DNA of 64,000 nucleotides from a candidate division Hyd24-12 bacterium UBA6080 (GCA_002436025.1 DIXM01000013.1:186001-250000), one strand, 5' to 3'; shown: positions 1-9,546, numbered from the stretch's first letter. Notes: generated by a model from the sequence alone, not told the origin. Translations and numbers: made by a program.

Positions 1-968
1 CCGGGAAGCCTGATCAATCTCGGAAGCCCGCCCACGGCGAGCACCGAAGTTCCCGCCTTCACCGCTGCCCTCGTTCCGGCTTCGTCGCCGTCGTAGCATA
101 TAAGGGTGTCTTCCGCCATCGTGCGCAGCGTCCGGGCCTGAATCTCGGTCAGGGCCGTGCCGCATGTGGCCACCACTGCCGGGAAGCCCGAAGCGTAGAT
201 CCTGGCGTGGTCGAAGTACCCCTCGACAAGTATAACCATGCCGGTCTCGCGGGCTGCGGGCGCGGCGTCGGAAAAACCGTAGAGAATGCTGCCCTTGTGG
301 TAAACATCGGTGTCGGGTCCGTTCAGGTACTTGGGTCCGGCGTCGGTCAGGGTCCTGCCGCCGAAGCTCACCGTTCGGCCCCGCCTGTCCCGGATGGGGA
401 ACGTGAGCCTGTTCCTGAAGCGGTCACGCCGGCTGTCCGTGCCCGGCACCAGAAGCCCGGCCTGTTCAAGCTGGGAGTCGCTGTAGCCCCTCTCCCGCAT
501 GTAGATGGACAGCCCCTCGGAGGAGTACCCGATACCCAGGGCCTCGGCCACCGCGGAGAAACCCCTTCCCTCGACGTAGCTCCGGGCGGCGGCACCCTCC
601 CGGGAACGGTATCTCTCGACGAACCACTTCTGAGCTTCACGGAGGGCATCGAGCAGGCCCGTCTCGGGTCCGGTCCAGGTGCCCCTGCCCTCAAGGGTGA
701 TCCCGCATTGGTCCGCGAGTTCCTCAAGGGCTTCCCTGAAAGTCAGGTTGCCGTACCTCATCACAAAGGTGATCACATCGCCTCCGGCCCCGCAGCCGAA
801 GCAGTGCCAGGTGCCGGTGCCCGGAAAGACGTGGAAACTGGGCGTCTTTTCGTTGTGAAAAGGGCATATCCCCTTGAGAGAGGAACCGGACTGCTTCAGG
901 TCGATGTGCCTTCCGATCACGGACATGATGTCAGAAAGCTGTTTGACCCTGTCGACGTCGCCGGACAT
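1..968 (-). CDS. dnaG: DNA primase DnaG, 3' end cut by window edge
   Basis: Synthesises RNA primers at the replication fork. The visible 322 codons contain the N-terminal CHC2 zinc ribbon (C35, H38, C56, C59, in CPFH and CFGC) and the start of the TOPRIM catalytic core (EGYFD near residue 248, YDGDEAG near 289, the metal-binding acidic residues). The helicase-binding C-terminal domain lies outside the window. The ATG (968-966) overlaps the mutS2 stop as TGATG, so translation is probably coupled to mutS2. The family call is secure; only the missing end limits it. Confidence 0.95.
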   Translation of the reverse strand, partial: MSGDVDRVKQLSDIMSVIGRHIDLKQSGSSLKGICPFHNEKTPSFHVFPGTGTWHCFGCGAGGDVITFVMRYGNLTFREALEELADQCGITLEGRGTWTGPETGLLDALREAQKWFVERYRSREGAAARSYVEGRGFSAVAEALGIGYSSEGLSIYMRERGYSDSQLEQAGLLVPGTDSRRDRFRNRLTFPIRDRRGRTVSFGGRTLTDAGPKYLNGPDTDVYHKGSILYGFSDAAPAARETGMVILVEGYFDHARIYASGFPAVVATCGTALTEIQARTLRTMAEDTLICYDGDEAGTRAAVKAGTSVLAVGGLPRLIRLP

Positions 969-3304
969 CAGGAACCGTCCTTCAGAATGACGATGGACGC
1001 GCCTGTACCACCCTCGGCCGGTGAGGCCTGGGTCAGTGTCTTCACGCGGCGGTCTTTCTTCAGCCATCCCGTGACGAACGACATCAGCGTACCCTTGCCG
1101 TGAACCACCCTGAGCCTGAAAAGGCCGCACGCCACTGCGCTGTCTATCCTCTCGTCAAGCTCACCGATCGACTCGTCAACCGTTTTGCCCAGAAGGTTGA
1201 CTTCGTGGCTGCCCTTTACCGGAGCCCACTCCGAAAAGGGAACGGGCGCCGGGGCGGGGTCGTTCCTGCGGGTAAGGGAGCTCACGGGACGTGTGAGCAG
1301 AAAGCTGCCGGACCTGACCCTTGCCGTGGCTCCGTCCATGCTTTCCACCCTTCCGGGCTGGTTCCAGCCCTCGAGGTCAACCCAGTCGCCGGGTGCCAGC
1401 TCCCCCGCCGGACGGGGCGCAGGCGCAGATGGATCGTGCTTCCCGGCTTCACCCGCCGGGGTCTTCCCGGTCTCCTTCGTTACGAGTTCCCTGATCTTCC
1501 TGCGGGTTTCCCTTGCTTCGCCGGGGTCGGTCCCGCCCCGGGAAAGGACCGCCAGGAGCGAGTCGGCCCTCGATGAGATGTCCTGCAGCTTTCGCCTGTG
1601 CTCCTCCCGATTGATCTCGATGAGCAGGGACAGCTCCTCAAGGGCGTTCCGGTGCTCACTCTCCCTCACCCGGGCGGCCTCGGATTCGCTCTTCCTTTCA
1701 GCCGCCAGTGCTTCGGTTTCCCGAGTCCGGGCCTCGTTCGTCACCGTGAGTTCCAGAAGCAGGTTATCCAGTCTGAATGAGTCCCCCGCGAGAACCCTTG
1801 CCCTCTCAAGAACGCTTCGGTTGATACCCGTGGCGCCCGCCACCTCGAGTGTGAAAGATGCGCCGGGCACACCGTAGATGAATGAGTATGAGGGAGTGAG
1901 GGTCTCCCTGTCGAAGGCCAGAGAGCCGTTCAGGAACCCCGGGGTTTCCGAAGCCATTTTCTTGAGCTGCCCCATGTGGGTGCTGACAAGGACCCTGACA
2001 CCCCTTGCGGCCAGTTCGGAAAGCACCGCAGCAGCAAGGGCGGCACCGGTTGAAGGATCGGTCCCGGCGGCGGGTTCATCAATGACCGCGAGCGTTGTTT
2101 CGTCGGCCTCCTCAAGCATGCCCTTCTGTTCGGCAAGCCTTGCGGAATAGGTGCTGAGTTCTTCGGCGATGGACTGGTTGTCTCCCATGCTCACCATGAC
2201 GCGGGTGAAAAAAGGCATTGTAGAACCCGGTTCCACGCACGCTCCCAGCCCCGAGCGGGCCATGACCGATGCGAGGCCGGCGGCCTTCATCAGAACGCTC
2301 TTTCCCCCCGCGTTGGGCCCGGAGATCACAAGCACCCGCCAGGAGTCGGGCAGTGCAAGGTCGCTTCTGACAACCCTGTCACGCGGGATCAGTGGGTGTC
2401 TGAGCCCCAGAAGGTTCATGGGGCCTGACCCCGGAAAGACCGTGTTCTCCCTGGCCCGATAGACCGCCCTGGCAAAAACGGCGTCGATCCCGACCGAGGC
2501 ATCGAGGCCCCGCTGAAGGGCTTCCCTCTCGGCGCGAACCATGGCGGTGGCGTCACGGAGGATTCGCCTCTTCTCCCTCTGAAGCTCCATTTCAGCTTCC
2601 TGCATGGCGTTGCCCTGCTCGACCAGCTCAGAGGGTTCGATGAAGAGGGTTGAACCGCTCTCGGACCTGTCGTGGATGATGCCCGAAATGGAGCCCCTCT
2701 TCCCGGAAGCAACGGGCAGAACGAATCTGCCGTTCCGGAGGGATGGCGGTGAATCCCTAAGAACACCCGATGCCGAGTACCTTGAGGCCAGTTCGGCCAC
2801 CCTGGAGGACATCTCCCTTCGAAGCCTCTCCGCCTGGGAGAAGAGCTTCGCGAACTTCGGGGACGCCCCGGGCGCAAGTTCGCCCTCGGGGGTGGTTATG
2901 TGAAGAAGATGCCCGAAAAGGCTGTCGAGACCCGGCAGATCGGAGAGTAGCTGGCCAAGGGGAACGGCAGGGGGGTTGGCCGCACACGCTGCGATTCTGA
3001 ACCGGGCGAAACCCTGTGCCGCAAGCCCCACCTCACGAAGCTGAAGGGGTTCGAGGTAGATGGCCCCCCTTTCCAGAAGGGCGAGGCTCTCCCCCAGCAC
3101 GCGGGTGTTCTGAACGGGGGGCGTGAGCCCCATGGCCGAAAGCATTTCAGCTTCTTCGGTCCCGGTCTGGAGTTCGAGAGCTTTTTCCGGGAAAGGGGTG
3201 GGCTGAAGGCAGAGCACTGCCAGGGCGCCCTTCTCCGAAAGGCAGCCCGTGGCAACGTCCCGAAGTATCCGGGTGAACTCCAGGGGTTCGGGTGTGCCCG
3301 GCAC
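968..3304 (-). CDS. mutS2: Endonuclease MutS2
   Basis: A 778-residue MutS2, acting in recombination control or ribosome rescue rather than classical mismatch repair. It has no N-terminal mismatch-recognition domain. Visible are the MutS core and lever, Walker A GPNAGGKS near 329, Walker B IDEPAAGTDPS near 405, a long charged coiled coil (about 510-600), and a C-terminal Smr nuclease domain (about 700-778) with VHGKG. The usual LDLRG/LDLHG motif that opens the Smr domain reads VNLLGK here. The start codon is GTG, two bases after the dnaJ stop, so it belongs to the dnaK-dnaJ operon. Confidence 0.93.
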   Translation of the reverse strand: MPGTPEPLEFTRILRDVATGCLSEKGALAVLCLQPTPFPEKALELQTGTEEAEMLSAMGLTPPVQNTRVLGESLALLERGAIYLEPLQLREVGLAAQGFARFRIAACAANPPAVPLGQLLSDLPGLDSLFGHLLHITTPEGELAPGASPKFAKLFSQAERLRREMSSRVAELASRYSASGVLRDSPPSLRNGRFVLPVASGKRGSISGIIHDRSESGSTLFIEPSELVEQGNAMQEAEMELQREKRRILRDATAMVRAEREALQRGLDASVGIDAVFARAVYRARENTVFPGSGPMNLLGLRHPLIPRDRVVRSDLALPDSWRVLVISGPNAGGKSVLMKAAGLASVMARSGLGACVEPGSTMPFFTRVMVSMGDNQSIAEELSTYSARLAEQKGMLEEADETTLAVIDEPAAGTDPSTGAALAAAVLSELAARGVRVLVSTHMGQLKKMASETPGFLNGSLAFDRETLTPSYSFIYGVPGASFTLEVAGATGINRSVLERARVLAGDSFRLDNLLLELTVTNEARTRETEALAAERKSESEAARVRESEHRNALEELSLLIEINREEHRRKLQDISSRADSLLAVLSRGGTDPGEARETRRKIRELVTKETGKTPAGEAGKHDPSAPAPRPAGELAPGDWVDLEGWNQPGRVESMDGATARVRSGSFLLTRPVSSLTRRNDPAPAPVPFSEWAPVKGSHEVNLLGKTVDESIGELDERIDSAVACGLFRLRVVHGKGTLMSFVTGWLKKDRRVKTLTQASPAEGGTGASIVILKDGS

Positions 3305-3306
3305 TG

Positions 3307-4386
3307 TCAGCGTTTCGCGGGGATGAAGGCTTCCATCGATGCCATCTCCTCCAGAAGCTTTCGCTCACGGCGGCCGTGCTTCCTGGGAACATGTATCTCG
3401 ACCTGAACAACAAGGTCGCCGCGGCCGCGCCTGTCCAACCTTCCAATTCCCCTGCCCTTGATCGGGATGCGGTCTCCGCTCACGGCCCCCTCGGGAACCT
3501 TCACCTGCGAAGGCTCCTCACCGCAGGGGTCCGGAACGGAAAGGACCGCCCCGAGTACCGCCTCGGGGTACGAAACCGGAAGGTTGAAGACCAGGTTGTC
3601 GCCCTCGCGCTTGAACCTTCCGTAGTCAACCGACCTGATGAGGACCCTGAGGTTGCCTGGCGATCCGCTCTCTCCGGGGTGGTGGCCCTGCCCCCTGAGC
3701 GTGAGGCAGTGCCCCTCGGAAAGACCTGCGGGAAGCTGGACAGTGATGGATCTGGCCTTTCGGTAGACCCCCCGCCCCCGGCATTTGCCGCACGGCTTCC
3801 GGGGTACCTTTCCCGAACCGTGGCAGATCTGGCACTGCGATACCGACCTGAACGTTCCAAGCAGCGTTCGGCGGTCGTTGACGACCCGTCCCGAACCCTG
3901 GCACTGAAGACATGTCTGCATGCCCTCTTCCGGGTCGGCGCCGCTTCCGCCGCAGGTCTCGCAAGCCTCCATGCGCTCGGTTCGCAGCAGCCTCTCACCA
4001 CCCAGCACGGCCTCCGGAAGAGTAAGCTCTATCGATACCGAAAGGTCATCACCCCGTACCGGCGAATCCTGCTGAAAGCCACCGAAACCGAAATTCTCCA
4101 TGAAAGACCTGAGCGCGTCCTCCATGTCGAACCCCGAAAACGGGCTTCCCCCATGGTTGCCACGATTGTCATCAACGGTGCCGTACCTGTCGAAACGGGA
4201 GCGCTTCTCGGGGTCCGAGAGTATGTCGTACGCCCGGCCGACCTCCTTGAATTTATCCTCAGCGGCATGGTCACCGGGATTCCGGTCGGGATGATACTTC
4301 ATGGCCTGCTGCCTGTATGCCCGTTTCACGTCATCTTCGCCGGCATCACGGGACAACTCGAGTATCTCGTAGGGATCAAAGCGCAT
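3307..4386 (-). CDS. dnaJ: Chaperone DnaJ (Hsp40)
   Basis: Co-chaperone that delivers substrates to DnaK and stimulates its ATPase. The 359-residue protein has a J domain with the HPD triad at 32-34, a short Gly/Phe-rich linker (about 80-110), four CxxCxGxG zinc-finger repeats (CETCGGSG, CLQCQGSG, CQICHGSG, CGKCRGRG; about 138-205) and two C-terminal substrate-binding domains. This makes it a full type I DnaJ. It lies 88 bases downstream of dnaK on the same strand. No grpE lies between or beside them in this window. Confidence 0.96.
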   Translation of the reverse strand: MRFDPYEILELSRDAGEDDVKRAYRQQAMKYHPDRNPGDHAAEDKFKEVGRAYDILSDPEKRSRFDRYGTVDDNRGNHGGSPFSGFDMEDALRSFMENFGFGGFQQDSPVRGDDLSVSIELTLPEAVLGGERLLRTERMEACETCGGSGADPEEGMQTCLQCQGSGRVVNDRRTLLGTFRSVSQCQICHGSGKVPRKPCGKCRGRGVYRKARSITVQLPAGLSEGHCLTLRGQGHHPGESGSPGNLRVLIRSVDYGRFKREGDNLVFNLPVSYPEAVLGAVLSVPDPCGEEPSQVKVPEGAVSGDRIPIKGRGIGRLDRRGRGDLVVQVEIHVPRKHGRRERKLLEEMASMEAFIPAKR

Positions 4387-4474
4387 CAGCAGACCTCCGG
4401 TGAGGCTTTCCCAATGACACGGAAAGCCATGGGCGGAATACCTGAACTTGAACTGGGCACAGGAAACCGGGGCA

Positions 4475-6352
4475 TCACACGCCCGTCATGCCCTCGATCG
4501 GCTCATCGGTGATCTCAATGTCGTCTATGAGACCTCCGGCCACTCCTTCCAAACCTGTCTCGAACACTTCAACAAGCTTCGAGACGGCATCGAGCTGAAC
4601 CCTGGTTTTGGTTATCTGACGGGCAATGGCGTCAGGGTTGCTGCTCTCACGAATCTCCTTGAGCTTCGCAAGTTCTTCTTCGAGGCCCTGCCACGATTCC
4701 CGGTCAACCTGTTCCCGGGCAGCCTTCATGATCTTCACGGCCTCGTAGAGGAGCTCGTCGATCTGGTTCCTGTGACCAGCAAGGACCAACCTGGCACGGT
4801 CGGCCTCGGCGTTGGCCTCGGCTTCCTTTTTCAGCCTCTTGATCTCTTCGCTGGTCAGACCGCCGCTGGGGTTCACCTTGATGCTGTGGGCGTTTCCGGT
4901 ATTCATGTCCTTCGCGGAGACATTCAGGATACCGTTGGCGTCTATCTCGAAAACCACCTCGACCCTGGGATCGCCCCTCTTGGCGGGCGGGATGCCCCGA
5001 AGCTCAAAGGTGCCGAGACTGCGGTTGCCCTCGGCCAGGTCGCGCTCTCCCTGTAGAACGTGAACACTCACCACGCTCTGGTTGTCGACCGCGGTCGTGA
5101 AGATCCTTCCCCTTCGCATGGGAATGGGGCTGTTCCTCTTGATGATGGGCGCCATCACCCCGCCAAGGGTCTCCACACCCAGGGAGAGGGGCGTGACATC
5201 GATGAGGACCAGGTCTTTCTTCTGTCCCGAAAGGACCGCGCCCTCGAGCGCTGCACCCATGGCAACGACCTCGTCGGGGTTCACGCTCTGGGCGGGTTTG
5301 CGGCCGAAGGTTTCCTCCACCAGTTCCTTCACCATCGGGATCCGGGTTGAACCCCCAACCAGCACCACGTGGTCGAGTTCAGCCATTGTAAAGCCGGCGT
5401 CTTCGACCGCCTTGACGCAAAGGTCCTTCGTCTTGGTGATGAGGTCGGACACGAGGCTCTGGAAGAGCTTGCGGGAAATGCTTATCTCCATGTGTACCGG
5501 ACCCGAGTCGCCCGATGCGATGAAGGGAAGGTTGATGCTGGTCTCGAGCGTCATGGAGAGCTCGCACTTGGCCCTCTCCGCGGCTTCCCGGACCCGCTGC
5601 GGGGCTATCTGGTCACGGTTGAGGTCGATGCCCGTCTCGGTGCGGAACTGCTCCATGATCCACTCGACCAGGCGGCTGTCGAGGTCGTCGCCCCCGAGAT
5701 TGGTGTCACCGCAGGTGGACTTCACCTCGAAGACACCGTTCACCACCTGGAGAACGCTTATGTCAAAGGTGCCGCCACCGAAGTCGTAGACCGCTATCTT
5801 CTTGCTCTCACGGGGCTCCATGAAGGCGAGTGCGGCTGCGGTTGGCTCGTTCAGGACCCTTTTAACGTTCAACCCGGCGATGACACCGGCCGCCTTTGTG
5901 GCTTCCCTCTGGACTTCGTTGAAATATGCCGGAACGGTCACCACAGCGTCGTTGACCTCTTCCCCCAGAAACTCCTCGGCGGTCTGCTTGAGGCGCTGAA
6001 GGATGATGGCGCTGATCTCGGGGGGGGTGTACAACCTGTCCATGATGCGGACGGCGGCGTCTCCGTTCGAGTTCTCCTCGATGGTGTAGGAGGCCCGGCC
6101 CACAAGATCGGTGACCTCCGAGAATTTCCTTCCCATAAGCCTTTTTATGCTGCTTACGGTGTTCTTCGGGTTGGTGATGGCCTGGCGCTTGGCGACCAGC
6201 CCGACAAGCCTCTCGCCCTTGGCGGTGAAGGCAACGACGGACGCCATGACCCTGGCACCGGCCTTGGTCTGGATAACGGTGGGGTTCCCGTTGTCCACAA
6301 AGGCGATGCAGGAGTTTGTGGTGCCCAGATCAATGCCGATGGTTTTCCCCAA
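4475..6352 (-). CDS. dnaK: Chaperone DnaK (Hsp70)
   Basis: ATP-dependent folding chaperone of 625 residues. The nucleotide-binding domain begins with GIDLGTTNSC and contains DFGGGTFD and VGGSTRIP. The substrate-binding domain and helical lid follow, ending in an acidic tail. The frame starts at TTG (6352). An AGGAGG lies eight bases upstream of that TTG. An ATG at 6359-6357 sits one base from the Shine-Dalgarno and is out of frame, so the TTG appears to be the true start. It is the first gene of a dnaK-dnaJ-mutS2-dnaG run. Confidence 0.96.
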   Translation of the reverse strand: MGKTIGIDLGTTNSCIAFVDNGNPTVIQTKAGARVMASVVAFTAKGERLVGLVAKRQAITNPKNTVSSIKRLMGRKFSEVTDLVGRASYTIEENSNGDAAVRIMDRLYTPPEISAIILQRLKQTAEEFLGEEVNDAVVTVPAYFNEVQREATKAAGVIAGLNVKRVLNEPTAAALAFMEPRESKKIAVYDFGGGTFDISVLQVVNGVFEVKSTCGDTNLGGDDLDSRLVEWIMEQFRTETGIDLNRDQIAPQRVREAAERAKCELSMTLETSINLPFIASGDSGPVHMEISISRKLFQSLVSDLITKTKDLCVKAVEDAGFTMAELDHVVLVGGSTRIPMVKELVEETFGRKPAQSVNPDEVVAMGAALEGAVLSGQKKDLVLIDVTPLSLGVETLGGVMAPIIKRNSPIPMRRGRIFTTAVDNQSVVSVHVLQGERDLAEGNRSLGTFELRGIPPAKRGDPRVEVVFEIDANGILNVSAKDMNTGNAHSIKVNPSGGLTSEEIKRLKKEAEANAEADRARLVLAGHRNQIDELLYEAVKIMKAAREQVDRESWQGLEEELAKLKEIRESSNPDAIARQITKTRVQLDAVSKLVEVFETGLEGVAGGLIDDIEITDEPIEGMTGV

Positions 6353-6384
6353 CGCTCATACCTCCTGAGTGGGAAAAGTGTCTC

Positions 6385-7128
6385 CTATTCCGTGAAAACC
6401 GACTTGACCATGGCCCATGTGGCAGGGGCAAGGTGCTGGGTTCCGGGATCGAGCTGGTAGACCTGCGCACCGGTTTCCTCGTACTCGGTGAGCCACACGT
6501 ACGTTCCGTCCCATGCAAGGTCCTGCGGGGTTTCGCACGGAAGCAGGTAATATGACACGGGCTGCGGAACCATGGGAAGATGCACGTACATCAGAGGGGT
6601 GTTCTGCATGCTGACGTAAAGGTTGAAGCCGTCGTAGGCCAGCCCCGTGCAGCCCGCCGGGCTGTAGGGCTGGAAGTAATCGAGAACCGTGCCCGTAGCG
6701 GGATCGAGCTTGTAAACTGCGTTGTTTCCGGGGTTGGTGCTCCACAGGTTGGTTCCGTCCCAGGTGAGGCCCTCGTTGTTGCTGCTGCTGGGAGCTGGAA
6801 TGCTGTCGACCGCCAGCCCTGTGGTCATGTCCATGAAATAGATCATCCAGGGCTGAACAGTAGCTACCAGATGGGTGCCGTCCCAGGCGAGACCCGTAAG
6901 GGAACCGACTCCGGGGCCGGGGGGGGTCATCTGGTCAACAACGGCTCCGGTTGCGGGATCGATCTTGTAGAACATGTGGTCGGTGTCGCTGGTTATCCAG
7001 AGGTATCCGTCCACCCATGTGAGCCCGTCAGGGTTTCCGCCCGGAGCGGGTATCTGGCTGATGATATCGCCGGGGGAAGCAATTGCAAGGGCTGAAAGGC
7101 AGCAGAGAACGAGCATTCCTGATCTCAC
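6385..7128 (-). CDS. Secreted beta-propeller-like protein (glutamine-cyclotransferase/NHL-like repeats)
   Basis: A 247-residue protein with a signal peptide (hydrophobic core at about 5-18, followed by ASPG). The rest is a series of about 40-45-residue repeats containing GLTWDGTNLW, GLAWDGTHL, GLAYDGFNLY and DLAWDGTYVW, each paired with a KIDPATG strand. This pattern matches the blades of glutamine-cyclotransferase-like or SMP-30-like propellers. No catalytic assignment is possible. GTG start with AAGGAGA nine bases upstream. The 77-base gap before mtnA suggests its own transcript; 32 bases separate it from dnaK downstream. Confidence 0.7.
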   Translation of the reverse strand: MRSGMLVLCCLSALAIASPGDIISQIPAPGGNPDGLTWVDGYLWITSDTDHMFYKIDPATGAVVDQMTPPGPGVGSLTGLAWDGTHLVATVQPWMIYFMDMTTGLAVDSIPAPSSSNNEGLTWDGTNLWSTNPGNNAVYKLDPATGTVLDYFQPYSPAGCTGLAYDGFNLYVSMQNTPLMYVHLPMVPQPVSYYLLPCETPQDLAWDGTYVWLTEYEETGAQVYQLDPGTQHLAPATWAMVKSVFTE

Positions 7129-7205
7129 GGGTTGTCTCCTTCGTTCAAATTAAAGACTTCATAAGCACATCACTCGAAGAATCGCCCGGGCTGACAGTAT
7201 GATGT

Positions 7206-8240
7206 TCATGCGTCGCTGTCAACCTGTGTTCGAAGCATTTCAGCCGGGGATGACACCACACCGCGCTCACAGATTATCCCGGTGATAAGCCCTGCGGGTG
7301 TCACATCGAAAGCCGGATTCCATACAAGGGCGCCGGGAGCCAGCGTGACCGTGTTGCCAAGGCACGCGACCTCTTCACCTGACCTGTTCTCAATGACAAT
7401 TCCGGAACCGTCTGCCGTGGAAAGGTCGAAAGTGGAAACGGGGGCCGCCACATAGAAGGGTACGCCCGCCTCACGGGCGGCCAGGGCAACTGAATAGGTG
7501 CCTATCTTGTTCGCGGTGTCTCCGTTGCGTGCTATCCTGTCAGCCCCGACGATGACAGCGGTCACCCGTCCCGAAGCCAGGAGCGAGGCCGCAGCCGAAT
7601 CGGGTATGACCGTGACCGGGATGCCCGCCCTCACCATCTCCCATGCGGTCAGCCTGGCACCCTGCAGCAGGGGTCTTGTCTCGTCCGCGTAGACTTCGCG
7701 GAGGATACCCCTGCAGTGGGCCTCGTAAACCACCGCAAGAGCGGTTCCCAGCCCGCCCGTGGCAAGCCCTCCGGCGTTGCAGTGGGTCAGCACTGAGCAG
7801 CCCGGAGGTAGAAGGTCTGCGCCGTGGCGCCCCATGGCGGAGCTGGCCGCCAGGTCCTGATCGTGCAACCTGCGGGCGTTCTGAAGCAGTTCGACAATGG
7901 CCGTCCCACGGTTCTCAGAGGCGCAGAGGACCCTTTCCTGCAGGGCGAGGCAATGGAACAGGTTCACTGCAGTGGGCCGAGTCGCCTCCAGAACTCCCAT
8001 GAGCCTTCTGCACCCCTCCCTGAAGCCTGAGCCCGGAGGGGTCTCGAGGGCGGCGAGAACAGCCCCGTATGCGGCCGCCAGGCCTATGGCGGGCGCTCCC
8101 CTGACGGCGAGCGTCCGTATCGCACACGCCAGGGTTTCAACGTCGCGGCAGTCAATGAAGGCCTCGGTTCCCGGCAGAAGCCGCTGGTCAAGAAGCCTCA
8201 GGCAGTCTCCGGTCCATTCGAGGGTGGGGACAGGGTTCAA
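7206..8240 (-). CDS. mtnA: S-methyl-5-thioribose-1-phosphate isomerase
   Basis: Converts methylthioribose-1-phosphate to methylthioribulose-1-phosphate in methionine salvage; fold of the eIF2B-alpha family. Key sequence: RGAPAIG near the N-terminus, THCNAGGLATGG with the catalytic Cys, ADETRPLLQGARLT, and GADRIARNGDTANKIGT with the catalytic Asp. The 344-residue length is normal. The frame starts with TTG at 8240, six bases after the coaC stop. No other methionine-salvage gene is present, so the salvage route cannot be read from this window. A ribose-1,5-bisphosphate isomerase role is a less likely alternative. Confidence 0.92.
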   Translation of the reverse strand: MNPVPTLEWTGDCLRLLDQRLLPGTEAFIDCRDVETLACAIRTLAVRGAPAIGLAAAYGAVLAALETPPGSGFREGCRRLMGVLEATRPTAVNLFHCLALQERVLCASENRGTAIVELLQNARRLHDQDLAASSAMGRHGADLLPPGCSVLTHCNAGGLATGGLGTALAVVYEAHCRGILREVYADETRPLLQGARLTAWEMVRAGIPVTVIPDSAAASLLASGRVTAVIVGADRIARNGDTANKIGTYSVALAAREAGVPFYVAAPVSTFDLSTADGSGIVIENRSGEEVACLGNTVTLAPGALVWNPAFDVTPAGLITGIICERGVVSSPAEMLRTQVDSDA

Positions 8241-8246
8241 ATCGTC

Positions 8247-8786
8247 TCAGTTCCTTCCCAGAAGCCTGAAGCAGACCTCGAAGATGTCTTCGGGTTCCAT
8301 CATCCTGCCCGCCCCCACGGTCCCGCACGCGAGGTGGCCCTCCACGGGTCCGGCCATAACGACTCCCATGTCCATCAGTATCCTGACGTTCTCGCGGACC
8401 GCGGGATGGTTCCACATCCTTGAATTCATGGCGGGGCACATCACAACAGGGGCCTCGCATGCGAGGAAAGCCGCTGTCAGGAGCTGATCGGCGAAGCCGT
8501 GGGCAGCCCTTGCCAGAAAGTGCGCCGTGGCGGGAGCCACGACCATCAGGTCAAGGTTGTCCGTCAGGGTTATGTGCGGTACGGACTCGGTGGGCTGCTC
8601 GGGAAAAAGCAAAGTGTAAACCGGCTCACCGGTCACGCAGGCGAGCTGTGTGGGGGTTATGAACCGGGTGGCGCCCCGTGTCATCACACAGTTCACCTTG
8701 TGCCCGGCCTTGCGGAAAAGGGATGCGAGACTGCACGCCTTGAAGGTGGCGGCGCCTCCCGTGACTCCCAGAAGGATCTCAGCCAT
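8247..8786 (-). CDS. coaC: Phosphopantothenoylcysteine decarboxylase, stand-alone CoaC-type flavoprotein
   Basis: Decarboxylates phosphopantothenoylcysteine to phosphopantetheine using FMN. The 179-residue protein has an N-terminal GVTGGAATFKA flavin-binding segment, APATAHFLARAAHG, the PAMNSRMW active-site motif (Asn in PAMN) and the Cys-containing clamp ACGTVGAGRM. It ends after this domain, so the CoaB synthetase half that is normally fused is absent. The ATG at 8786 overlaps the end of coaX by eight bases. The neighbouring coaX supports a role in CoA synthesis. A generic HFCD-family flavoprotein is the main alternative. Confidence 0.85.
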   Translation of the reverse strand: MAEILLGVTGGAATFKACSLASLFRKAGHKVNCVMTRGATRFITPTQLACVTGEPVYTLLFPEQPTESVPHITLTDNLDLMVVAPATAHFLARAAHGFADQLLTAAFLACEAPVVMCPAMNSRMWNHPAVRENVRILMDMGVVMAGPVEGHLACGTVGAGRMMEPEDIFEVCFRLLGRN

Positions 8787-9546
8787 TACCAAACCTCCTC
8801 TTCCTTCCGATGGCGTCAATGCCCGAAAGGGTCAGCTCCGGACAGACCCTGAAGGCCGCCCGGCACCGGGGACAAATGGCCTCGGCCCATCCGCCGGTGG
8901 CAAGCAGGGCGGGTTGCCCCCCGACCTGTTCAGTCAGGAGCTCGGTCATCCTGTCCGCGCTTCCCACGGCGCCGAAAAGAACCCCGGACCTCACCGCCGC
9001 AACCGTGGAGCGCCCAAGAGGGTTTTCCGGGAACTCGAGGTCGACGGGGCTTATGCGCTCGGCCTTTTTGAAAAGCTCGGATGCCGCGGTTCCCACACCG
9101 GGAAGAATGGCGCCGCCAATGTACATCCCCCGCGAGTCGATGACATCGAATGTGGTTGCCGTGCCGAAGTCCGCCACTATGACCGGAGCCTTCACCATGA
9201 GCAGTGCCCCCACTGCGTTGGCAAGCCTGTCGGGACCGAGTTCGCCGGGGTTGGGATAGTCAAGCGGCATGCCGGCCGTCTCGGGGTTCACTTCGATGGG
9301 CTCGGTATGTATCCAGCGTCTCGAAAAGCCAACGAGGGCGTGGGTAACCTGTGGAACAACGCACGCGAAGGCCACCACGGAAGGCAGTGGAGCACCGGAA
9401 GCGCCGAAAAGAGAGTGCACGAGGACCCAGAGTTCGTCGGGCGTCCAGTGGACCGTTCGAACCCTCCACTGGAATATGAGACGCCCCTTCTCGAAAAGAC
9501 CAAGGGCTGTCTTCGTGTTTCCTACGTCAACGGCCAGCTGGTACAC
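8779..9546 (-). CDS. coaX: Type III pantothenate kinase
   Basis: First committed step of CoA synthesis (pantothenate to 4'-phosphopantothenate). The 255-residue protein has the phosphate-binding DVGNTKTALG at the N-terminus, GPDRLAN and ADFGTATTFD, typical of the ASKHA-fold CoaX family. I chose the GTG at 9546 because GGAGGGAGG lies just upstream and CoaX proteins normally start a few residues before DVGNT. An upstream ATG at 9567 would add seven residues and extend the overlap with nadC to 41 bases. Confidence 0.92.
   Translation of the reverse strand: MYQLAVDVGNTKTALGLFEKGRLIFQWRVRTVHWTPDELWVLVHSLFGASGAPLPSVVAFACVVPQVTHALVGFSRRWIHTEPIEVNPETAGMPLDYPNPGELGPDRLANAVGALLMVKAPVIVADFGTATTFDVIDSRGMYIGGAILPGVGTAASELFKKAERISPVDLEFPENPLGRSTVAAVRSGVLFGAVGSADRMTELLTEQVGGQPALLATGGWAEAICPRCRAAFRVCPELTLSGIDAIGRKRRFGNG

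Noticed and set aside
207..1103. 298-codon open frame on the plus strand
   Set aside because: Antisense to dnaG; arises from GC-rich third positions and has no family-like segment.
3292..4512. 406-codon open frame on the plus strand
   Set aside because: Lies wholly antisense to dnaJ, whose zinc-finger and J-domain motifs are intact.
5369..6460. 363-codon plus-strand frame
   Set aside because: Antisense shadow of dnaK; no signal or motif.
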